The translations under genes were made by a program, and so were the position numbers. 64,000 nt of DNA, taken from Dietzia natronolimnaea. Lineage in GTDB: Bacteria; Actinomycetota; Actinomycetes; Mycobacteriales; Mycobacteriaceae. Within the stretch, counting starts at the first letter, position 1. Each line of letters starts with the position of its first letter. Shown here piece after piece: positions 24,510 through 31,561 of the stretch. The notes beneath the pieces were generated by a model. It saw only the letters and a program-made list of their open reading frames with translations. It was not told the origin of the DNA and made no database searches. The stretch lies in NCBI RefSeq assembly GCF_039525805.1, contig NZ_BAAAHZ010000014.1. One strand, 5' to 3'.

Positions 24510-25649
24510 CTACCGACCCCTGGCGCACAGCTCGAAGTACCACTGCAGCGATACTGCGGTCTCGGTGTCGTCGACCGAACATCCGGTGATCTCCGTGAAC
24601 CGGCCGATCCGGTAGCGCAGTGTGTTCGGATGACAGTTGAGCGTTTTCGCGGCGTTCTTGTAGGAGCGGTTCTGACGGAGGTACTCCTCGACGCTGTGCA
24701 GGGTTGAATCGGCGTCGACGTGGGCCAGGTCGAGTGGGTGCCGAAACCTCGCCTCGAAGAGGTCGACGACCGGTGACTCCGGGTCGACGGATACCCGCCA
24801 GCCGACCTGCTCGAGGTGATGGTTCCCGGCACTCGCCGCTGTTGAGGTCCTGGCCACCCGCCGGGCGACCTCGAGGGACTCCGCGATGTCCTGCAGGGGA
24901 CGAGGCCGCCCGTAGGAGACCGATACGCCGTCCCTGGTGTCGAACACGTCCCTGCAGATGCCCACGATCACATCGCCTCGAATCGCGCACACCCCACGGT
25001 GACCGAAGATCTGGGGTTCGAGCAACGCGAGAAGCGAATAGATGTCGTGCTCGGTGCCACCGATCATCGCGGCGACGAATCCCCGGTAGTCCAGGTCTAC
25101 GCGGAGGTCGAAGCGAGTCTGTGCGGTGACAAGGACGCCGTCATCGACATCGCCCGAACGCAGTCGGTCGATGAAGTCGTTCCTGATCGCATGGTTCCGG
25201 GTATCGAGCTGCAGCTGATGCTGCCGGTAGACCTCCACGAGAACGGCCGAATACACGTCGCTGACCATCCAGATCTGGCGGTAGGCGTGAAGACTCTCGA
25301 ACGGGGACACGCCGTGCGCGTCGAACAGTTCGGTCAGTGCGTCCGCGATGAGTCCGATGCTGTGCTTATACGACCGGATGAGGTCCTCGACCGGGACGCC
25401 CTGCTCGAAGCGTTTCCTCGCGATCTGCGCATAGGCCCGCAGTTTGTGACCCTGCGGCGTGGGCCCGTCCACCACACCGCGGATACACATGTCGATGTTC
25501 TGGTTAAACGATGACGAGATGACCTCGTCCGAGACGGACTCGTAGGTGGGATACGTGGCACGGACGTAGGCGAGCACCTGCTCGAGGAGAACCGGCCCGC
25601 GTTCGATGAGAGCGTTGATCGCACCGGTGCGCGCATCGCCGGAATCCAT
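24510..25649 (-). CDS. PucR/CdaR-type transcriptional activator
   Basis: 379 aa from the ATG at 25649. CACAAT 7 nt upstream points to a leaderless mRNA. N-terminal helical sensor region (residues 1-170), a central GGDEF-like segment (FDLRVDLDYRGFVAAMIGG...SVSYGRPRPLQDIAESLEVARRVAR), and a C-terminal Fis-like HTH typical of PucR proteins: VEEYLRQNRSYKNAAKTLNCHPNTLRYRIGRFTEITG. Proteins of this family usually activate adjacent catabolic operons; here the adjacent operon is the acetoacetate/SCFA pair on the same strand. Effector unknown. Confidence 0.85.
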   Translation of the reverse strand: MDSGDARTGAINALIERGPVLLEQVLAYVRATYPTYESVSDEVISSSFNQNIDMCIRGVVDGPTPQGHKLRAYAQIARKRFEQGVPVEDLIRSYKHSIGLIADALTELFDAHGVSPFESLHAYRQIWMVSDVYSAVLVEVYRQHQLQLDTRNHAIRNDFIDRLRSGDVDDGVLVTAQTRFDLRVDLDYRGFVAAMIGGTEHDIYSLLALLEPQIFGHRGVCAIRGDVIVGICRDVFDTRDGVSVSYGRPRPLQDIAESLEVARRVARTSTAASAGNHHLEQVGWRVSVDPESPVVDLFEARFRHPLDLAHVDADSTLHSVEEYLRQNRSYKNAAKTLNCHPNTLRYRIGRFTEITGCSVDDTETAVSLQWYFELCARGR

Positions 25650-25795
25650 AGACCGGATTGTGACACGGCTGCACCCTCGCCCGCGTTGCGGCCGGAGAAG
25701 GTCCGATGGCACATTCTGCGCGGGGCGGTGGCCCGCTGCGACAAGGCCCCCGCCCGGCCCCACCGCAGCCGAGCCCGCTCGGTAGCATCGCGAAC

Positions 25796-26200
25796 GTGAC
25801 CGAGATCACCAGTCCGGACGTCGAGCTACGGGTGCTCGTCTACAGCCACGACGCCGCGACCCGCAGCCGCGTCATGTCAGCACTGGGCACGCGCCCGCAC
25901 CCCGACCTCCCCCGACTGCACTTCACCGAGGTCGCCACGGCACCGGTGGTGATCGAGCACATGGACGCCGGGGGGATCGGTCTCGCGATCCTCGACGGCG
26001 AGGCCGCCCCCACCGGCGGGCTGGGTCTGGCCAAGCAGCTGCGCGACGAGCTCGACCACACCCCGCCGATCCTCGTGCTGATCGGGCGCGCGGACGACCG
26101 GTGGCTGGCCGACTGGTCCCGGGCCGACGCGTCGGTCCCGCACCCGATCGACCCGCTCCGGCTGCGGGACACCGTCACCTCGCTCCTCGCGCCGACCTGA
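25796..26200 (+). CDS. Atypical response-regulator receiver protein (Rv3143-like)
   Basis: 134 aa, a stand-alone receiver-like domain without an output domain. The phospho-acceptor Asp appears in IGLAILDGEAAPTGGLGLAKQLRD, but the N-terminal acidic pair is replaced (VLVYSHDAATR), and the conserved Lys near the C-terminus is His (SVPHPIDPLRL). Phosphorylation chemistry may therefore be altered or absent. GTG start chosen from TAGCAT 7 nt upstream (leaderless). It precedes nuoA as Rv3143 precedes nuoA in M. tuberculosis, suggesting a conserved but uncharacterised link with complex I. Confidence 0.8.
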   Translation: MTEITSPDVELRVLVYSHDAATRSRVMSALGTRPHPDLPRLHFTEVATAPVVIEHMDAGGIGLAILDGEAAPTGGLGLAKQLRDELDHTPPILVLIGRADDRWLADWSRADASVPHPIDPLRLRDTVTSLLAPT

Positions 26201-26300
26201 GCGCCCGCCGCCACGGACGGTCGCTGTTGACGGCCACCGTTGACAGCCGCCGCAGACCCCGGAAGTCGTCTGCCGAAAGTCCAGACACACGTCAAAGCAA

Positions 26301-26316
26301 TGTGAGTAGAGTCACA
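26301..26316. promoter_or_regulatory. Perfect CRP/GlxR binding palindrome upstream of nuoA
   Basis: TGTGAGTAGAGTCACA matches TGTGA-N6-TCACA without mismatch, 141 nt before nuoA and 100 nt after the receiver gene. cAMP-responsive CRP/GlxR proteins of this order use this consensus. The rest of the 26.2-26.46 kb gap holds two TTGAC boxes near 26226 and 26240 that could be -35 elements. Confidence 0.7.
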
Positions 26317-26456
26317 GTCGAGGACCGGGACACCCCGATCTGACAGGGAGTCGGCGGGCCGTCAACCCACCACCACCGGTCGCCGACGATCCCATGCGGT
26401 TGCAGGAGAAGTCTGCCCACAGGTGCCTTCTCGAGGAACACGCGAGGAGTGACGCG

Positions 26457-26816
26457 ATGAACGAGTACGTGCCGATCCTGGCCCTCGGGGCCGTCGCCGT
26501 CGCCTTTGCCGTCTTCTCCTCGCTGGTCTCCTCGCTGGCCGGTCCGAGCCGGTTCAACAGGTCGAAACTCGAGGCCTACGAGTGCGGCATCCAGCCCACC
26601 CCGCAGCCGGTCGGCGGCGGACGGTTCCCGGTGAAGTACTACCTCACCGCGATGCTGTTCATCATCTTCGGCATCGAGATCCTCTTCCTCTATCCGTGGG
26701 CCGTCCACTTCGACAACCTCGGGTTGTTCGGGCTGGCCGCGATGGCCCTGTTCGTCTTCAACGTCTCCGTCGCCTACGCCTACGAGTGGCGTCGGGGCGG
26801 ACTGAGCTGGGACTGA
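26457..26816 (+). CDS. nuoA: NADH-quinone oxidoreductase subunit A
   Basis: 119 aa, three transmembrane helices: residues 4-28, a middle segment (KYYLTAMLFIIFGIEILFLYPWA) and a C-terminal helix. The conserved loop KLEAYECGIQP carries the Cys exposed in the de-active form of complex I. First gene of a 14-gene operon; GAGGAG about 8 nt upstream of ATG. NuoA sits in the membrane arm next to NuoH and NuoJ near the quinone site. Confidence 0.96.
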   Translation: MNEYVPILALGAVAVAFAVFSSLVSSLAGPSRFNRSKLEAYECGIQPTPQPVGGGRFPVKYYLTAMLFIIFGIEILFLYPWAVHFDNLGLFGLAAMALFVFNVSVAYAYEWRRGGLSWD

Positions 26817-26841
26817 CCGGAACCGGGAGGAGGAGACAGTC

Positions 26842-27396
26842 ATGGGACTGGAAGAGAAACTGCCGAGCGGGTTCCTGCTGACCACGGTCGAGCAACTCGC
26901 GGGCTACATGCGCAAGGGGTCGCTCTGGCCCGCCACCTTCGGCCTGGCGTGCTGCGCCATCGAGATGATGGCCACCAGTGGCGGCCGCTACGACCTGGCC
27001 CGGTTCGGGACCGAGGTGTTCCGGGCCTCCCCCCGCCAGGCCGATCTGATGATCGTCGCCGGCCGCGTCAGCCAGAAGATGGCCCCGGTCCTGCGCCAGG
27101 TGTACGACCAGATGGCCGAGCCCAAGTGGGTGCTGGCCATGGGTGTGTGCGCGTCCTCGGGCGGGATGTTCAACAACTACGCGATCGTCCAGGGCGTCGA
27201 CCACGTCGTCCCCGTGGACATCTACCTGCCCGGATGCCCGCCGCGGCCCGAGATGCTCATGCACGCGATCATCACCCTGCACGACAAGATCCAGCACATG
27301 CCCCTCGGCGCCAACCGGGCCGAGGCCGTCCGCGCGGCGGAGCAGGCGGCCCTGGACCAGCGTCCGCTCATCCCCGTCGAGGGGATGTTCCGGTGA
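26842..27396 (+). CDS. nuoB: NADH-quinone oxidoreductase subunit B
   Basis: 184 aa. Holds the terminal 4Fe-4S cluster N2: tandem cysteines in FGLACCAIEMM, a third in GVCASSGGMFNNY and the fourth in YLPGCPPRPEML. It passes electrons to quinone at the interface with NuoD and NuoH. GGGAGGAGGAG precedes the ATG. Overlaps nuoC. Confidence 0.97.
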   Translation: MGLEEKLPSGFLLTTVEQLAGYMRKGSLWPATFGLACCAIEMMATSGGRYDLARFGTEVFRASPRQADLMIVAGRVSQKMAPVLRQVYDQMAEPKWVLAMGVCASSGGMFNNYAIVQGVDHVVPVDIYLPGCPPRPEMLMHAIITLHDKIQHMPLGANRAEAVRAAEQAALDQRPLIPVEGMFR

Positions 27397-28118
27397 CCGG
27401 CGACCATCCGGTCCCGGCCGACGCCCCGGACCCCGCGGGCCCGGCCGGATCCGACGCGACCACGGTCGGGGTCCGCCACGGCATGTTCGGGGTGCGCGGC
27501 TCCGGGGACACCTCCGGGTTCGGCGGGCTCGTGCGCCCGGTCGACATGCCGGGCGGTACCCGGCCGCCCGACGGTGGGGACGACGACGAGGTGGTCGCCG
27601 CGCTCACGGCAGCACTGGCATCGCGGGGCGGACCGACCTTCGACGAGGCCGTGGAGAAGGTCGTGGTGCACGGCGGACAGCTGACCCTGCACGTCCGGCG
27701 CCGACATCTGCCGGCGGTCGCGCTGACACTCCGGGACGACCCCGCACTCCGCTTCGAGATGTCACTCGGGGCGAGCGGGGTGCACTACCCCGACGCCGCG
27801 GGCCACGAACTGCACGTGGTCTACCCGCTCCAGTCGATCACCCACAACCGCCGGCTGCTGCTGGAGGTCTCGGCCCCCGATTCCGATCCGCACATCCCGT
27901 CCCTGACCAGGATCTATCCGACCACCGACTGGCACGAGCGGGAGACCTACGACTTCTTCGGCGTCCACTTCGACGGACACCCCTCACTCACCCGCATCCA
28001 GATGCCGGACGACTGGGAGGGCCATCCGCAACGCAAGGACTACCCGCTCGGCGGGATCCCCGTGCAGTACAAGGGCGCGACCATCCCGCCCCCGGACCAG
28101 CGGAGGGCCTACAGCTGA
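27393..28118 (+). CDS. nuoC: NADH-quinone oxidoreductase subunit C
   Basis: 241 aa from the GTG overlapping the nuoB stop (GTGA). The 30-kDa subunit signature is YPTTDWHERETYDFFGVHFDGHPSLTRIQMPDDWEGHPQRKDYPLGG. The first ~60 residues are a Pro/Gly/Asp-rich extension with RHGMFGVRGSGDTSGFGG, also a feature of mycobacterial NuoC. Part of the peripheral arm with NuoD. Stop overlaps nuoD by one base (TGATG). Confidence 0.96.
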   Translation: MTGDHPVPADAPDPAGPAGSDATTVGVRHGMFGVRGSGDTSGFGGLVRPVDMPGGTRPPDGGDDDEVVAALTAALASRGGPTFDEAVEKVVVHGGQLTLHVRRRHLPAVALTLRDDPALRFEMSLGASGVHYPDAAGHELHVVYPLQSITHNRRLLLEVSAPDSDPHIPSLTRIYPTTDWHERETYDFFGVHFDGHPSLTRIQMPDDWEGHPQRKDYPLGGIPVQYKGATIPPPDQRRAYS

Positions 28119-29422
28119 TGGCCGACAGAACCGACTCGGACACCGTCCTCACCGCGACCGGGCAGGACTGGGAGGCGATCAGCGACGCGGCACGGAACGC
28201 CGACGACGACCGCATCGTCGTCAACATGGGCCCCCAGCACCCGTCCACTCACGGGGTGCTGCGGCTCATCCTCGAGATCGAGGGCGAGACCGTCACCCGC
28301 GCGAGCTGTGGGATCGGCTACCTGCACACCGGTATCGAGAAGAACCTCGAGTACCGCTACTGGACCCAGGGCGTCACCTTCGTCACCCGGATGGACTACC
28401 TCTCGCCGTTCTTCAACGAGGTCGCCTACTGCCTCGGGGTGGAACGGCTGCTCGGGATCACCGACCAGATCCCGGAGCGGGCGTCGGTCATCCGGGTGAT
28501 GCTCATGGAGCTCAACCGGATCTCCTCGCACATGGTCGCTCTCGCCACCGGCGCCCTGGAACTCGGGGCCAGCACCCCCATGCTGTTCGGCTTCCGCGAG
28601 CGGGAGATGGTCCTGGACGTCTTCGAGATCATCACCGGTCTGCGGATGAACCACGCCTACGTCCGGCCCGGCGGGGTGGTCCAGGACCTCCCGGACGAGG
28701 CCGTGCCCAAGGTGCGCGAACTCCTGGACGTGATGCCCGGCCGCATCCGCGAGATGGAGCTCCTCCTGCGCCAGAACCCGATCTGGAAGATGCGGCTCGA
28801 GGGGGTGGGCTACCTCGACCTCACCGGGTGCATCGCCCTCGGGGTGACCGGACCGGTGCTGCGGGCCAGTGGACTGCCCCACGACGTGCGCCGGACCGAT
28901 CCGTACTGCGGGTACGAGACCTACGAGTTCGACGTGGTGACCGGGTCGGGCAGCGACTGCTACGACCGGTTCGTCATCCGGGTGGACGAGATGAAGGAGT
29001 CGCTGAGGATCGTCGAACAGTGCCTGGACCGGCTCGAGCCCGGCCCCGTGATGGTCGACGACCCCAAGATCGCGTGGCCCGCCCAGCTCAAGGTCGGCCC
29101 CGACGGCCTGGGCAACTCCGCCGAGCACGTCCGCCACATCATGGACAGCTCGATGGAGGCCCTGATACATCACTTCAAGCTGGTCACCGAGGGGTTCGCG
29201 GTGCCCCCGGGACAGGTGTACGTGCCGGTCGAGTCGCCCCGCGGCGAGCTGGGAGTGCACATGGTCTCGGACGGCGGCACCCGCCCGTACCGGGTCCACT
29301 ACCGCGACCCGTCGTTCACCAACCTGCAGGCGGTGGCCGCGATGTGCGAGGGCGGGATGCTCGCCGACGTGATCGCCGCCGTCGCCAGCATCGACCCGGT
29401 GATGGGGGGTGTCGACCGATGA
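28118..29422 (+). CDS. nuoD: NADH-quinone oxidoreductase subunit D
   Basis: 434 aa, 49-kDa subunit related to [NiFe]-hydrogenase large subunits. VNMGPQHPSTHGVLRLILEIEGE carries the conserved His of the quinone cavity, followed by GYLHTGIEKN, MELNRISSHM and DPYCGYETY. The ending IDPVMGGVDR is typical. ATG start overlaps the nuoC stop; stop overlaps nuoE (ATGA). Confidence 0.97.
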   Translation: MADRTDSDTVLTATGQDWEAISDAARNADDDRIVVNMGPQHPSTHGVLRLILEIEGETVTRASCGIGYLHTGIEKNLEYRYWTQGVTFVTRMDYLSPFFNEVAYCLGVERLLGITDQIPERASVIRVMLMELNRISSHMVALATGALELGASTPMLFGFREREMVLDVFEIITGLRMNHAYVRPGGVVQDLPDEAVPKVRELLDVMPGRIREMELLLRQNPIWKMRLEGVGYLDLTGCIALGVTGPVLRASGLPHDVRRTDPYCGYETYEFDVVTGSGSDCYDRFVIRVDEMKESLRIVEQCLDRLEPGPVMVDDPKIAWPAQLKVGPDGLGNSAEHVRHIMDSSMEALIHHFKLVTEGFAVPPGQVYVPVESPRGELGVHMVSDGGTRPYRVHYRDPSFTNLQAVAAMCEGGMLADVIAAVASIDPVMGGVDR

Positions 29423-30213
29423 GCGGCGAGCCGGTCTTCCTCCAGTTCGGTCAGAAGCCCGACGAACCGGGCGCCATCGTCCACCCGGGCGCACGGCGGA
29501 CGTACCCGGACGAGGTCCGGGAGCGTCTGGCCGCCGATGCCGCCGTGATCGTCGCCCGCTACCCGCAGGACAGGTCGGCGCTGCTCCCGCTGCTGCACCT
29601 CGTGCAGGCGGAGGACGGGCACATCACCCCGGCCGGCATCGAGTTCTGCGCCCGGGTGCTCGACCTGACCGCGGCCGAGGTGATGGCGGTGGCGACGTTC
29701 TACTCGATGTACCGCCGCACCCCGACGGGTGACTACCTGGTGGGCGTGTGCACCAACACGCTCTGCGCGGTGATGGGCGGTGACGAGATCCTGGCCTCCC
29801 TCGCCGAGCACCTCGAGCTCGACGGCCCCGGCACCACGGACGACGGCAGGGTGACCCTGGAGCACATCGAGTGCAACGCCGCCTGCGACTACGCCCCGGT
29901 GGTGATGGTCAACTGGGAGTTCTTCGACGACCAGACCCCCTCCTCGGCCCGGCGGGTGGTCGACGACCTGCGGGCCGGGCGGACGGTGACCCCCACCCGC
30001 GGGGCTCCGCTGTGCACCTTCCGCGAGACCGCCCGCATCCTCGCGGGCTTCCCCGACCCGCGCCCCGGCGCCAATGACGGCGCGCCCGGCGGGCCCACTC
30101 TGACCGGTCTCCGTGCCGCGAGGGCGGCCGGGATGCACGCGCCCGACGCGCCCGATACCCACGCCGACGCGCCCGGGTCCCAGCCCTCCGCTCCCACCGA
30201 CGAGGAGGCCTGA
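29419..30213 (+). CDS. nuoE: NADH-quinone oxidoreductase subunit E
   Basis: 264 aa; core about 170-200. Thioredoxin-like fold with the N1a 2Fe-2S cluster ligands in VCTNTLCAVMGG and IECNAACDYAPVVMVN. TAAEVMAVATFYSMYRRTP is the usual N-terminal helix region. The C-terminal ~60 residues are Ala/Pro/Asp-rich (HAPDAPDTHADAPGSQPSAP), probably disordered. Part of the NADH dehydrogenase module with NuoF and NuoG. Confidence 0.96.
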   Translation: MSGEPVFLQFGQKPDEPGAIVHPGARRTYPDEVRERLAADAAVIVARYPQDRSALLPLLHLVQAEDGHITPAGIEFCARVLDLTAAEVMAVATFYSMYRRTPTGDYLVGVCTNTLCAVMGGDEILASLAEHLELDGPGTTDDGRVTLEHIECNAACDYAPVVMVNWEFFDDQTPSSARRVVDDLRAGRTVTPTRGAPLCTFRETARILAGFPDPRPGANDGAPGGPTLTGLRAARAAGMHAPDAPDTHADAPGSQPSAPTDEEA

Positions 30214-30214
30214 C

Positions 30215-31561
30215 ATGCCGCTCGCGCCGTACCTCAGCCGCTACTGGGACGCCCCGGAGAGCTGGACCCTGGAGACCTATCTGGCCAACGACGGCTACGT
30301 GGGTCTGCGACGCGCCCTGGCCACCGGCCCGGACGAGGTCATCTCCACCGTCCTCGACGCGGGTCTGCGCGGCCGAGGCGGGGCGGGGTTCCCCACCGGC
30401 CGCAAGTGGGGCTTCATCCCGCAGGCCCCCGGCCCCGACGCCCCCGAGGACCCCGGGGCCTCCGACCCCGCCGCCAAGCCCCACTACCTGGTGGTCAACG
30501 CCGACGAGTCCGAGCCCGGGACCTGCAAGGACATGCCCCTCATGCTGGCCACGCCCCACGTGCTGATCGAGGGCATGGTGATCGCGGCGTACGCCATCCG
30601 GGCGTCCCACGCCTTCATCTACCTGCGCGGCGAGGTGGTACCGGTGCTCAGGCGGCTGCAGACCGCGGTCGCCGAGGCGTACGAGTCCGGGTTCCTGGGG
30701 CGCGACATCCTGGGCAGCGGATTCGACCTGGACATCGTGGTCCACGCGGGCGCCGGGGCCTACATCTGCGGTGAGGAGACCGCGCTCCTCGATTCCCTCG
30801 AGGGCCGTCGGGGGCAGCCCCGGCTCCGTCCCCCGTTCCCGGCCGTCGCCGGCCTCTACGCCTGTCCCACCGTGGTCAACAACGTCGAGTCCATCGCGAG
30901 CGTCCCGTCGATCCTCCACCACGGGCCCGAGTGGTTCCGCTCGATGGGCTCGGAGAAGTCCCCCGGCTTCACGCTGTACTCGCTGTCCGGGCATGTGGCC
31001 CGGCCCGGCCAGTACGAGGCGCCCCTCGGCATCACCCTGCGGGAACTGTTGGACCACGCCGGCGGCATCCGGGAGGGGCACACGCTCAAGTTCTGGACCC
31101 CCGGCGGTTCCTCCACCCCGATCCTCACCGACGCCCAGCTGGACATGCCCCTGGACTACGAGGGATGCGCGGCCGAGGGCTCCATGCTCGGCACCAAGGC
31201 GCTGCAGATCTTCGACGACACGACCTGCGTGGTGAGGGCCGTGCTGCGCTGGTCGGAGTTCTACGCCCACGAGTCCTGCGGCAAGTGCACACCCTGCCGT
31301 GAGGGCACGTTCTGGCTGGTGCAGATCATGCGCAGGCTCGAGGACGGCACCGCGACGGAGAGCGACCTGGACCGGCTGCTCGACATCTCGGACAACATCG
31401 TCGGCAAGTCGTTCTGCGCGCTCGGGGACGCCGCCGGCGCTCCCATCATGTCGTCCATCGCGCTCTTCCGGGACGAGTACCTGGCCCACATCCCCGGCGG
31501 TTGCCCCTTCGATCACAGCCGCTCGACCGTCTTCGCCCGGACCGAGGAGGTGGCCCGATGA
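30215..31561 (+). CDS. nuoF: NADH-quinone oxidoreductase subunit F
   Basis: 448 aa from the ATG just after the nuoE stop. NADH-binding GRGGAGFPTGRKW, FMN-binding NADESEPGTCKD, GAGAYICGEETALLDSLEG, and the N3 4Fe-4S ligands ESCGKCTPCREGT with a distal Cys in GKSFCALGD. It oxidises NADH and reduces FMN, starting electron flow. Overlaps nuoG by four bases (ATGA). Confidence 0.97.
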   Translation: MPLAPYLSRYWDAPESWTLETYLANDGYVGLRRALATGPDEVISTVLDAGLRGRGGAGFPTGRKWGFIPQAPGPDAPEDPGASDPAAKPHYLVVNADESEPGTCKDMPLMLATPHVLIEGMVIAAYAIRASHAFIYLRGEVVPVLRRLQTAVAEAYESGFLGRDILGSGFDLDIVVHAGAGAYICGEETALLDSLEGRRGQPRLRPPFPAVAGLYACPTVVNNVESIASVPSILHHGPEWFRSMGSEKSPGFTLYSLSGHVARPGQYEAPLGITLRELLDHAGGIREGHTLKFWTPGGSSTPILTDAQLDMPLDYEGCAAEGSMLGTKALQIFDDTTCVVRAVLRWSEFYAHESCGKCTPCREGTFWLVQIMRRLEDGTATESDLDRLLDISDNIVGKSFCALGDAAGAPIMSSIALFRDEYLAHIPGGCPFDHSRSTVFARTEEVAR

